From the NCBI GenBank assembly GCA_947451565.1, contig CANFZT010000004.1, positions 1 through 57,298 of the forward strand: a DNA stretch of 57,298 bases, given 5' to 3'. The stretch comes from Comamonadaceae bacterium (GTDB lineage: Bacteria; Pseudomonadota; Gammaproteobacteria; Burkholderiales; Burkholderiaceae_C). Positions 24,301 through 30,655 of this stretch are shown in pieces; position 1 is the stretch's first letter, and each line of letters opens with the position of its first letter. The position numbers were made by a program, and so were the translations under genes. Below the pieces are notes generated by a model that did not search any database, was not told the origin of the DNA, and saw only the letters and a list, made by a program, of their open reading frames with translations.

Positions 24301-27237
24301 TACAACATTGTCCCTAGTCTACCCCTGGGTGTTGGCTTCTTGCCCAGCAACTACGCTATCACGTATGTAAACGGTCAATTGACGGTGAATCCCGCGCCAT
24401 TGACGGTGACTGCAAACAATGTCAGCAAGTCATATGGTCAAGTGTTGAGCACCACAGGTACGGCATTTACCAGTTCAGGACTGAAAAACAATGAAACCAT
24501 TGGGCAAGTTGCATTGAACAGCCTTGGCAATGCAGCCACAGCCTCAGTGACAGGCGGTCCTTACGTCATCACCTCCAGTGCCGCGACTGGGGGTACGTTC
24601 GATGCCAACAATTACACCATTACTTATGCCAACGGTAATTTGACGGTGAATCCCGCGCCACTGACTATCACGGCGAACAGCCTCAATAAAACCTACGGTC
24701 AAGTCACCACACTCAACGCTACAGACTTTACACCCACCGGTTTGCAAAACGCAGAGACGGTAGGCGCTGTTTCATTGTCTAGCACGGGCACCGTTGCTAC
24801 GGCTGCTGTCAATGGCGGATCGCCTTACAACATCATTCCCTTCGCCGCAACCGGTGGTACGTTCAACCCAAGCAACTACGCCATCACCTATGTCAATGGT
24901 GGTTTGACGGTCAATCCCGCGCCACTGACTATCACGGCGAACAGCCTCAGTAAAACTTACGGTCAAGTCGCCACACTCAACGCTACAGACTTTACGCCCG
25001 CCGGTTTGCAAAACGCAGAGACGGTAGGCGCTGTTTCATTGTCTAGCACGGGCGCCGCTGCTACGGCTGCTGTCAATGGCGGATCGCCTTACAACATCAT
25101 TCCCTTTGCCGCAACCGGTGGTACGTTCAACCCAAGCAACTACGCCATCACCTATGTCAATGGTGGTTTGACAGTCAACCCTGCGGCATTGGTGATTTCT
25201 GGTTTACAAATCTATACAGGCAAAACCAATGCTGTCTCAGGAGCCTTGACTGCAACGGGTGTTCTCGGAGAAAGCTTCACATTAACTGGCAGCGGTGACA
25301 GCAGTAATTTGCCAAGCGGAAATGTCGGTAACTACACGTTGACCAACGTGACAGGCCTAGCGCTCGGTACGAGCCCCAATGGTGGTATTGCTGGTAATTA
25401 CATGCCGCTGTCAGGTGTCGGTTCATCTATCAGGATTGATAAATCCACCTTAACTATTACGGCTAACGACGTCACCAAGGTGTATGGACAGACGGTCAAC
25501 TTACTCGGCTCTGCCTTTACCGCAACCGGCTTACTGAATGGCGAAACGATTGGCTCCGTGGCACTCACAAGCACCGGTTCATCTGCTACTGCATCTGTCA
25601 CTGGCAGCCCTTACAGCATCGTTCCAAGCAGCGCTTCGGGCGGTAACTTTGTCATCGGGAACTACAACATCAACTACGTAAATGGTCGCCTATCCGTCAC
25701 ACCAGCGCCGTTAACAATTACCGCCAACAATCTGACCAAGGTTTATGGTGACACCCTGAATTTGCCTTCTACATCTTTTACAAGCGATGGACTTCTCAAT
25801 GGCGAGATCATTGGCAACGTCACACTCAGCAGCGCAGGCGCAAGCGCGACAGCATCGGTCAGTGCAGGGCCCTATGACATTGTGCCAAGCCGTGCATCGG
25901 GTGGCAGCTTTGTGGTGACGAACTATGCGATCAACTACGTCAACGGTAAGCTAAGTCTCACGCCTGCACCGCTGACCATCACGGCCAACGATGTCAGCAA
26001 GACCTACGGCCAATTGCTGAGCGTGGATGGGAAATCTTTCACCAGCATGGGATTGAAGAATGACGATGCAATCAGCAGCGTTGTGTTCAATAGCGGCGGA
26101 CTGGCCGCCAATGCATCGGTACTTGGAGGTCCCTACAGTTTGGTCCCCAGCGGTGCATCAGGTGTTAACTTTTCAGCGAGCAACTACGCCATCACGTATG
26201 CCAATGGCAAGCTAGTTGTCATACCAGCGCCGTTAACAATCAAAGCTGACGATGCCACGAAAACATTTGGCGAAATTTTGAATTTCGCTGGCACAGAGTT
26301 CACTGTCCAAGGGCTACTAAACGGAGACATCCTCAAATCGGTAAAACTTAGCAGTCAAGGTGCACTGACCACGGCAGTCCCGAATTCAAGCCCTTACAGC
26401 ATTCTTCCCAGCTTGCCTACTGATGCTAGTTTTGCGAGCAGTAATTACAAAATTACGCTCGTCAACGGTGGTTTAACGGTCAAGCCTGCACCTGCTTCCG
26501 TTGGGTTGAACGCATTATTAGGCACGCTTTCTAAACCAGCGCTAGACACAGGTTTTGCAGTCTCGACCGTCCATCAAGTTTCGAACACTGAAATGGCCAG
26601 ACTAGCACCCATGCAGGTCACAATGTTCACGCCTGAGCAAATAGGCAGTATGACGGGCGTGCAGGTCAGGTCACTGAGCTTTGAGCAATTGGCTCAACTT
26701 TCAACAGATCAACTTCAAGCACTTGGACCACGCCAAATTCAAGCGCTGACCTCGACGCAGTTAACCGCACTCTCACCTGAGCAAGTATCAAATCTAGTGC
26801 CTGAGCAGTTGTCTTGGATGAGCAGCACGCAGATTGGGGCGCTTGACAGTAAGTCACTGACTACAGGCATCCATCGCATCCTGCCTGTTTCTGTTTTATC
26901 AAATGAAGTCAGTGAAACAGTGGGCGTCGCTTACGAAAAAACAGCCAACGGCCTCACGCTTGAACTAAAGCAGATTGATCTTGAGACTCAACCCAAAACG
27001 ATCAAAGTGTCTGGCAACTTACGCAGTTTTTATGTCAGCACAGATGACGGTCAATTGGTTGAATTCAAAGGCGTACTGCTCGGCCGTCGCATGGCTATTT
27101 TGGCGCCATCCTCGATCGCAAAAAGCATGGCTGCCAAAGATTTACCATCCATACTTGCAGCAGCGTTTACGTTCTTAGTCGATGACCGCGGTATTGCACT
27201 CTCGGCGCTAGAAAACGTGACTATTGATTTGCGTTAA
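15349..27237 (+). CDS. Giant two-partner-secretion exoprotein (TpsA, filamentous-hemagglutinin N-terminal domain, MBG/YDG repeats), 3962 aa
   Basis: ESPR-like leader (NRFYRHVWCYATQTWLVAPETARRSRKGG), TPS domain (VINWSSFNIGANARVNFVQPDRNSVTLNKV...SNPHGVYFSPTSQVDVGALVATS), YDG units (NKVYDGTT), many MBG units (SKTYGQ...NYAITYVNGGLTVNPAPLTITAN); 18 bp after tpsB. Confidence 0.95.
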   Translation: MKEHAGLNRFYRHVWCYATQTWLVAPETARRSRKGGSTSRTADAVVGTLASFALSGILDLTHAQQAPPVAQLPMAGVVSRGNATISQSSTATSAAMTVLQSTERAVINWSSFNIGANARVNFVQPDRNSVTLNKVVDPTPSQIFGQISANGQVYLSNPHGVYFSPTSQVDVGALVATSHQLDDDAFMAGKADFARNQATGKVINEGRLTATLGGYIALLAPEVQNAGVIVARAGTVVLAAGDLITLNFDGNQGIAGITTTPSTISALIENRLAISAPDGKIIFSAFALNKLQAGVIKNSGTLEASSLVQRGGKILLEGNDIRLAATSQIFATGPSGGGTVLVGGDWQGAESLRQATSVTMETGAVIDASATSQGDGGKVVLWTDVKREESKTEVAGSIKADAGPLGGDGGDIDTSGHRLIIDRVRIYTRSRTGRYGRWLLDPYTYTINSANANTIASALANSNVMIDTNAATSGGISGVSGAANIVVNADIVRRTGGGGATTLTLSAGQDIYVNANISGTSGKPLNVVLAARAHGEATGSVYVTNAKSIQTFGGDITIGGGDQNASGSAITSASQNPMAAVSIVGILDATTDGSGATQISKAKSDVVANTVSVASVSNAAGGGNISIRGQGSSTLSTNNWGVRLAKDTSLSDVGIITGGAGTISITGTGGNGSSSSAGIQLDAGGYVLANQGSINLTGAQGSGSSAYGIAAINSAKLVGTQGGLELSGESLLVDGTLGFVAGITSNIHTPIVTQGVSPILALRGSGAYKLWGDANAWNNARPANTAATGTAATFYNDTNPIQLMGISRASAFYGFGTLPAGLVTDAYYPIYVKETFTASNYGNLILGYQLLDSAGNVITPGVTPNYSLVNAAVSGTASYNLTNSSAAGVYTALYTGGLSVADTTGKYFLLPYAAGTSYTVKPLPLTFNGTRFYDGTLAVNASDLTITNRVGNDDVTVSGSVSNALGSKNASTAPQTMSNFTGMTVSNANYTLTGAMALVTVRPLNVFVSGAVAADKVYDRSTAATVSGGTVAGFIVSGESLSLNQAGSFAIQDVVMTNGTPQPIFVIPSFTLVAGANTLASNYSLTQPSLSATITPKPLTISTVPTVSDKVYDGNTIASIRGGQLSGVINGDTVTLSQAGNFVTPDAGSNKEVETKFFLTGSSATNYSVVQPTGLKASITPAPLTVRANNDAKFSAEADAVGYAGVHYSGFVNGETASNLSGTLTLARSNANTNAEGFYSNVIEPSGLTSNNYSITFAKGNYTIAPADQLLVRLNTSSIAYGAEPTYSVASAQYLHGTVQTIAPSNIEVNGNTISVTDDANKTTTFTLAPVGATQSNNYYNAGGYSIEMVGSSIPNGASFNSIAVMGSLNVSRKPLTVITPAATLTKVFDNTNVMTNLTAANNYGVSGLVGVDLVSLSGQGTYNTTNAGSGIGYTISNIGITGAASNNYYLSNVSNTSGNGNQGPTLIGTTGVITQRPILLAGGMAYSGVPTALGMVATNVASGAPVIVSGTGNLSSKDAGIVTITGVNNFALDNPNYYLDTSTPNNLGSYSIIPTILSISGSRAYDGTTVVNGATLQATGVNGETFSVSGSGGVGNLLTKNVGTGKLDSVLGLQAIEAVGGPKLSNYFGLSPTFSTYTVSKLSAGVSQVAQSVGYNGTLQMASVTQTGFIAGDNVQVTGQSSGTNAGNYMSSLGVTGTDANNYQVAFTDGKLTIGAIPITVNINVSKTYDASTAFSSGFSITNNVWGLTSPYFTGSAFVASANAGSYTSFSSNSLVLTNTNYTIASIANVQATINKADLTISGTQTYNAQTSAIASGMQATGVAGQSFYITGLGDSSNLLSKNVGAQTLNSLTGLSLGGVRTGGDANNYNTLSAVNSSITINRANLTITGESVANKPYDGAMTASLDKTNAVLSGVWGADQVTLSSAAASASFYDKNVATAKSVYTFGHSLTGNDAGNYNLIQPTFSANITAVPLTLTANNGSKTYGQGLTLSNTAFTATGLQPGDSVGSVTLTSAGASATAAASANPYNIVPSAAIGSSFLTTNYNISYVNGNLMVNPANLTVTANNGAKTYGLSYSLSDGAFATTGLQNGETVGTVSLTSLGATSTANVGTYSIVPSALTGGNFNSNNYNISYTNGTLTVNPATLTITAKNGSKTYGETYALLGTDFTVTGLKNNESVGSVTLNTSGAVNTTTIGSYAITPSAATGGTFTASNYNIGYVNGTLTVNPLLLTISGETAANKVYNGNTAATIDTAAAALVGIFNADDVTLVKSSVTGTFSDRNVGDNKAVTVVGNTLTGAKASNYILQQPMLTASISASPLTITANDGSKTYGQSFALQGTAFTSNGLQGSDVISSVTMSSLGAASGAGVGASPYAITPSAATGNPFNANNYAITYVPGRLTVNPANLTVTANNLSKNYGQAYAFAGIEFTSSGLQGTDRIDTVTLSSAGAAASALVSGSPYSITPSAAVGASFSSSNYNITYRDGTFAVNRAVLTINGETVSNKVYDGTTVATINTNGASLAGVVGSDLVYLSTNGVTGTFQSPNAASNIPVTIIGNTLIGTDASKYELAQPTGFIATISKAPLSITANNLTKTYGQTAALLSSAFGASGLKNGETVTSVTLASAGVAPNASVFGGPYAITPSNASGTFSASNYDITYINGVLTVDRAPLILSGTRVYNGTSTAANMTATGVLGQTFSVTGNGNITNLSSKNVGTYALSSVTGLTLGASSNGGDAQNYEPIATIGSIYTVTPAALSIRANSYQKTYGDTLTFSGSEFSSIGLQGTDTIGSVTLSSAGVAANASVIGGPYTITPSAAAGGTFAAGNYTLTYTNGTLNVVPAPLTLTGSQPYNGGTTVIASNLTAVGVLGQSFDVTGQGDASNLPSKNVGTYILSTVTGLAIGSSNNGGVTTNYVPIASATSNYAITPAALTITALNDAKTYGETRTYTGLEFTHSALQNGETLTGVTLNSVGASATAGVAASPYNIVPSLPLGVGFLPSNYAITYVNGQLTVNPAPLTVTANNVSKSYGQVLSTTGTAFTSSGLKNNETIGQVALNSLGNAATASVTGGPYVITSSAATGGTFDANNYTITYANGNLTVNPAPLTITANSLNKTYGQVTTLNATDFTPTGLQNAETVGAVSLSSTGTVATAAVNGGSPYNIIPFAATGGTFNPSNYAITYVNGGLTVNPAPLTITANSLSKTYGQVATLNATDFTPAGLQNAETVGAVSLSSTGAAATAAVNGGSPYNIIPFAATGGTFNPSNYAITYVNGGLTVNPAALVISGLQIYTGKTNAVSGALTATGVLGESFTLTGSGDSSNLPSGNVGNYTLTNVTGLALGTSPNGGIAGNYMPLSGVGSSIRIDKSTLTITANDVTKVYGQTVNLLGSAFTATGLLNGETIGSVALTSTGSSATASVTGSPYSIVPSSASGGNFVIGNYNINYVNGRLSVTPAPLTITANNLTKVYGDTLNLPSTSFTSDGLLNGEIIGNVTLSSAGASATASVSAGPYDIVPSRASGGSFVVTNYAINYVNGKLSLTPAPLTITANDVSKTYGQLLSVDGKSFTSMGLKNDDAISSVVFNSGGLAANASVLGGPYSLVPSGASGVNFSASNYAITYANGKLVVIPAPLTIKADDATKTFGEILNFAGTEFTVQGLLNGDILKSVKLSSQGALTTAVPNSSPYSILPSLPTDASFASSNYKITLVNGGLTVKPAPASVGLNALLGTLSKPALDTGFAVSTVHQVSNTEMARLAPMQVTMFTPEQIGSMTGVQVRSLSFEQLAQLSTDQLQALGPRQIQALTSTQLTALSPEQVSNLVPEQLSWMSSTQIGALDSKSLTTGIHRILPVSVLSNEVSETVGVAYEKTANGLTLELKQIDLETQPKTIKVSGNLRSFYVSTDDGQLVEFKGVLLGRRMAILAPSSIAKSMAAKDLPSILAAAFTFLVDDRGIALSALENVTIDLR
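24661..25188 (+). repeat. 264-bp near-identical tandem duplication (88 aa unit) inside tpsA
   Basis: Unit starting ctgactatcacggcgaacagcctca at 24661 recurs at 24925; encoded copies differ at 5 of 88 residues. Confidence 0.92.
26605..26844 (+). repeat. Ten tandem octapeptide repeats xxxQ[ILV]xx[LMF] near TpsA C-terminus
   Basis: APMQVTMF/TPEQIGSM/TGVQVRSL/SFEQLAQL/STDQLQAL/GPRQIQAL/TSTQLTAL/SPEQVSNL/VPEQLSWM/SSTQIGAL; Q at position 4 in all ten. Confidence 0.92.
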
Positions 27238-27300
27238 TGTGAAAAGTTGGCTTTAGTTGCCTTCAAAATCTTCACTTTGCTGAAAATTTAAGCAGCATTT

Positions 27301-27328
27301 TTGGCGTCAAAAAGGGGCAAAGTACAAT
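27301..27328 (+). promoter_or_regulatory. Putative sigma70 promoter for the intron-bearing tRNA
   Basis: TTGGCG (27301-27306), 16-bp spacer, TACAAT (27323-27328), 9 bp before the mature tRNA 5' end. Confidence 0.5.
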
Positions 27329-27337
27329 CTGTTTTTC

Positions 27338-27620
27338 GGGCCTATAGCTCAGTTGGTTAGAGCAGAGGACTCATATTTTTCAAATGTGCCTTACGCGTGG
27401 AAACTGTGTAAGGGATGGTGTCAAAGTCGGCGAAAGCTAAGTGCAGCAATGCATATGCCAACGCCGAGCCAAGCTTGGTGAGCAATCACCTTGAAGGTGT
27501 AGAGACTTGACGGCACCCACCTACGGCGCAAGCTATGGTGAAGGCAAAGTCCAGGGAGTAGTGAAAGCTGCACAAACCGGAATCCTTTGGTCCCAGGTTC
27601 AAGTCCTGGTGGGCCCACCA
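27338..27620 (+). tRNA. tRNA-Ile2(CAT) interrupted by a group I intron; exons 27338-27374 and 27581-27620
   Basis: Joined exons gggcctatagctcagttggttagagcagaggactcat + aatcctttggtcccaggttcaagtcctggtgggcccacca form a complete 77-nt cloverleaf; C4:G69 and C5:G68 present, consistent with TilS-modified Ile2. Confidence 0.94.
27375..27580 (+). ncRNA. Group I self-splicing intron (Azoarcus-type, IC3-like), 206 nt
   Basis: Inserted directly 3' of the CAT anticodon; P1 CATATTT-TTC-AAATGTG with U.G at the 5' splice site; GAAA-capped P2; conserved blocks gggatggtgtcaaa, aacgccgagccaagctt, gaaggtgtagagac, gacggcacccacct, ctatggtgaaggca.agtccagggagt, terminal acaaaccgG. Block pattern matches the known Azoarcus pre-tRNA-Ile(CAU) intron. 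Confidence 0.94.
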
Positions 27621-27631
27621 AAATGGAAAAG

Positions 27632-27660
27632 CCACTGATTTCGGTCAGTGGTTTTTTTTT
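27632..27660 (+). terminator. Intrinsic terminator after the split tRNA
   Basis: ccactga-tttcgg-tcagtgg followed by a run of T. Confidence 0.8.
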
Positions 27661-27844
27661 ACTTTGTGTACTTGAACTCATCTGCTCGCATTTTCCTTAC
27701 CCAAGTTTTTATAGTCTGTGCTCCAACATTGAAATGTCTAGCCGCAGATTTGATACTGGGCAATATTCCTTCAGGCTTACTGAACGAGCAATGGTTTCAG
27801 ACCTTGCCCCAAGCCAGAATGTGCATCTCTGAGTGACGCAGGGA
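27659..27844 (-). pseudogene. Decayed ORF fragment with HTH-like C-terminus, in-frame TGA at 27797-27799
   Basis: Reverse strand frame: SLRHSEMHILAWGKV*NHCSFSKPEGILPSIKSAARHFNVGAQTIKTWVRKMRADEFKYTK*; the SIKSAARHFNVGAQTIKTWVRK segment looks like a helix-turn-helix. Confidence 0.4.
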
Positions 27845-28072
27845 CTACAACGAAGTCAGGCTACAGAGCAGCTTGGGTCAAATACCACCGGCCCAATTCG
27901 TGCAACAGCATCGGATTAATTCAATCCTGCTGCAAATACAAATCATCAAGTTTTGGAATAACTTTGAACCCACGGACTAACTTCTAATTCAGGGGTACGA
28001 CTAGTGGTGGCAGGTTGACCCCGTTTCAAAAGGGTAATTACTAATACGAAGAGCCCTTTTTAATCATTATTC

Positions 28073-28084
28073 TCTGTATACAGA
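28073..28084. promoter_or_regulatory. Putative GntR (FCD/FadR-type) operator
   Basis: Perfect 12-bp palindrome TCTGTATACAGA, 51 bp upstream of the Rieske oxygenase start; a FCD-type GntR regulator is encoded at 31546-32223. Confidence 0.45.
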
Positions 28085-28135
28085 ATACGGAGTCCGGTTT
28101 TAACTTATCCAATTTTTGAAGACAAAGGTCAGGCC

Positions 28136-29674
28136 ATGAATACACGAGACAAAACAAATCACGCTGATGAGTCCAGTGAGAAAAAACTCATTCCCTTTGG
28201 TGGCTATCACGTCAATCGCGTCCCGGGCCACGACCCTGAGTTGACCGAGTGCGGCGCAGGTACGCCGCTGGGCGAGTACATGCGTCGTTTTTGGCACCCA
28301 GTGTGCATGTCTATGGAACTCACAGATACGCCACGTTATTTGAAAATCTTGGGCGAAGAGTTGGTCGCGTTTCGCGATGGGGCAGGTCGTATTGGTTTGT
28401 TGCACGCGCATTGCGTGCATCGCGGCGCCTCTTTGGAGTACGGCAAGATCGAGCACAACGGCATTTCGTGCTGCTACCACGGCATGGTGTTTGACATTGA
28501 CGGTACTTGCTTACGTGTGCCGTTTCCAGAAGGCGAAGAGGAAGAGGGCGAGCGCTACCGCTGCTCAATCCGTCAAGGTGCCTACAAAGCCTTTGAGCGA
28601 CATGGCTTGGTGTTTGCCTACATGGGGCCGCCCGACCAAGAGCCGCCATTTCCGGAGTGGGAATCGAACTTCACCGTGGCAGAGGGCGATGAGTTGGTGC
28701 CATATAGCAACTTCCAGCACTGCAACTGGTTGCAAGTGCAAGACAACTCAGCTGATAACTATCACACCATGGCCTTGCACGCCAAGCGTCAAGTGACGGG
28801 CGAGCATTTCCAAGGCACCACATTTGACGAAGTGGGGGCAGCCTCAATGGAGGTGCCACCCGATATGCATTTCATGCCAGTCCACGGTGGCCGTGGCTTG
28901 GCGGGTGCTGGCGCACGGCGCGCTGATGACGGTCATATGTTTATCCGAGTGCAGCACCAAGTGTTGCCTAACCTGAGCTTGCACGCTTACACCTCCGAAG
29001 ACGGCAAGAAGAAAAAACTCTTCAGCCGTTTCCACATGATTCGATGGACCGTGCCTGTGGATGATCAAAACGCCAAGATGATCGGTTGGCGCGTGATGGG
29101 TCCAGGCATCGACACCCGTGGCGTTGGTGACAAGAACATGGTCGGTTACGAAACGATTGACTTCTTAGAAGGTCAAGTCGCCATGCGCAGGCCTGAGCGT
29201 TTTGGGAAGTACGAACTCAAAGACATGCCTCCAATTCCGACCGACCACCGCGCACGCGCCAATTACAAAGATTGCCAATACGCACCAGGCGACTACGAGG
29301 CCATCATCAGCCAGCGCCCGATTGCCGTGCATGCCCTAGAGAACCCTACTAAGTTCGATGCGGGTCTGTATATGTTCCGCAAACTATTGCGCGATGCGGT
29401 GCGTGGTGCCAATCCCAACGCCAGTCCTGAACAATTTGCGCAGTGGCTACGCGACAGCGAAGGTCAGCCCAACAGCTATTGCTCAGGCAATGTGTTTGAC
29501 TTGCCTGTGGGACGCACCACAGAAGAAGAGGTCACGCTACGCCGCTATCTGGCCAAGCAGGTCGTGGGCATCATCACGGAGGCTGACAAGCTCAAGGGTC
29601 AAGAACGTACAGATTTTGTGAAAACCAAAATGGAAGCATTGCAACAAGACGTGCTTGCCAAGCGTCACGCATGA
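28136..29674 (+). CDS. Rieske [2Fe-2S] aromatic ring-hydroxylating oxygenase, alpha subunit (phthalate 4,5-dioxygenase-like)
   Basis: Rieske motif CVHRGASLEYGKIEHNGISCCYHG; catalytic iron motif DNSADNYHTMALH. Confidence 0.9.
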   Translation: MNTRDKTNHADESSEKKLIPFGGYHVNRVPGHDPELTECGAGTPLGEYMRRFWHPVCMSMELTDTPRYLKILGEELVAFRDGAGRIGLLHAHCVHRGASLEYGKIEHNGISCCYHGMVFDIDGTCLRVPFPEGEEEEGERYRCSIRQGAYKAFERHGLVFAYMGPPDQEPPFPEWESNFTVAEGDELVPYSNFQHCNWLQVQDNSADNYHTMALHAKRQVTGEHFQGTTFDEVGAASMEVPPDMHFMPVHGGRGLAGAGARRADDGHMFIRVQHQVLPNLSLHAYTSEDGKKKKLFSRFHMIRWTVPVDDQNAKMIGWRVMGPGIDTRGVGDKNMVGYETIDFLEGQVAMRRPERFGKYELKDMPPIPTDHRARANYKDCQYAPGDYEAIISQRPIAVHALENPTKFDAGLYMFRKLLRDAVRGANPNASPEQFAQWLRDSEGQPNSYCSGNVFDLPVGRTTEEEVTLRRYLAKQVVGIITEADKLKGQERTDFVKTKMEALQQDVLAKRHA

Positions 29675-30636
29675 GTGCCAAGACCGAGACAAAACAGCTG
29701 AGGGTGCAGGCCATTCGTTGGCAAGCTCAAGGCATTTGTTCCTACGAACTGGTGGATCCCGAGGGCCATGCACTTGAGCCCTTTGAAGCTGGTGCGCATG
29801 TGGACTTGCATTTGCCCGGCGACATTCTGCGTTCGTATTCACTGGCGGGTGACCCCAAGGACACCAGCCATTGGTTACTGGGTGTATTGCTAGAGCCTAA
29901 AAGCCGAGGCGGCTCCTCAGCCATGCACAACAAGGTGCGTGTGGGTGATCTATTGGAGGTCGAGGTTGCGCGTAACGCGTTTCCCATGGCAAGCGAAGCC
30001 AAGCATTCGATTTTGATTGCAGGCGGCATTGGCATCACACCTTTGAAATCTATGGCACATGCACTCAACGATGCAGGGGCTTCATTTGAGCTTCACTACT
30101 GTGCACGTAGCACTAGCCATGTGGCTTTCATGAAAGAGCTGCAAGAAGTTGTGCCCCAAGGACACTTGCACTTGCATTTTGACGGCGGTGAACCCGGCAT
30201 GGGTTTGGACATCGCAGGGTTGCTAAAACTTGCTGAGTCTGACACGCATGTGTATTACTGTGGTCCAGCGGGTTTCATGAGCGCATGTGCTGCGGCCAGT
30301 GCCCATTGGCCCAAAGATGCAGTGCATTGCGAACATTTCAGAGCACCTGAAACAAAACCGCTCGATTTGCCTGATGGCGCTTTTGAGGTCCATTTGGTCA
30401 AGAGCGGTGAGGTCATTCAAGTGGGACCCGACCAAACCATTGTGCGTGCCATTGAGCTGACGGGCCGACGCGTATCCACCTCATGTTTGTCGGGCTTGTG
30501 TGGTGCTTGTAAGGTTGACTATGTGGCGGGTGAGGTGGATCACCGTGATTTCATCTTGAACGACGAGGAAAAAACGCATTGCCTCACGGTGTGTGTGTCA
30601 CGCGCCAAGGGCAAAACCTTGTCTTTGAATTTGTAA
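29671..30636 (+). CDS. PDR/VanB-family oxidoreductase (FMN/NAD/2Fe-2S)
   Basis: RSYSLAGDP, IAGGIGITPLKSM, YYCGPAGFMSAC, C-terminal ferredoxin CLSGLCGACKVDYVAGEVDHRD; ATGA overlap with the oxygenase. Confidence 0.93.
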   Translation: MSAKTETKQLRVQAIRWQAQGICSYELVDPEGHALEPFEAGAHVDLHLPGDILRSYSLAGDPKDTSHWLLGVLLEPKSRGGSSAMHNKVRVGDLLEVEVARNAFPMASEAKHSILIAGGIGITPLKSMAHALNDAGASFELHYCARSTSHVAFMKELQEVVPQGHLHLHFDGGEPGMGLDIAGLLKLAESDTHVYYCGPAGFMSACAAASAHWPKDAVHCEHFRAPETKPLDLPDGAFEVHLVKSGEVIQVGPDQTIVRAIELTGRRVSTSCLSGLCGACKVDYVAGEVDHRDFILNDEEKTHCLTVCVSRAKGKTLSLNL

Positions 30637-30655
30637 TTTTTATCAGGAGACAGCT

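Noticed and set aside
24544-25011. Two similar minus-strand ORFs (MQTGG.KVCSVECGDLTV...) that look like paralogues
   Set aside because: They are antisense shadows of the 264-bp MBG repeat in tpsA.
15349-27237. Highly repetitive region considered as CRISPR or VNTR-only DNA
   Set aside because: It is one continuous ORF with TPS signals; repeats are protein-level MBG/YDG units, without spacer/repeat architecture.
27421-27681. 86-aa minus-strand ORF overlapping the intron (…GPPGLEPGTKGFRFVQLS…), possible intron-encoded protein
   Set aside because: Antisense to the ribozyme and tRNA 3' exon; the GPPGLEPGTKG string is the translation of an antisense tRNA 3' end, a classic spurious ORF. The intron is too small to encode a homing endonuclease.
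28005-28035. ggtggcaggttgaccccgtttcaaaagggt, resembling an insertion-sequence end
   Set aside because: No partner inverted repeat, target duplication or transposase nearby; similarity is only a vague impression.
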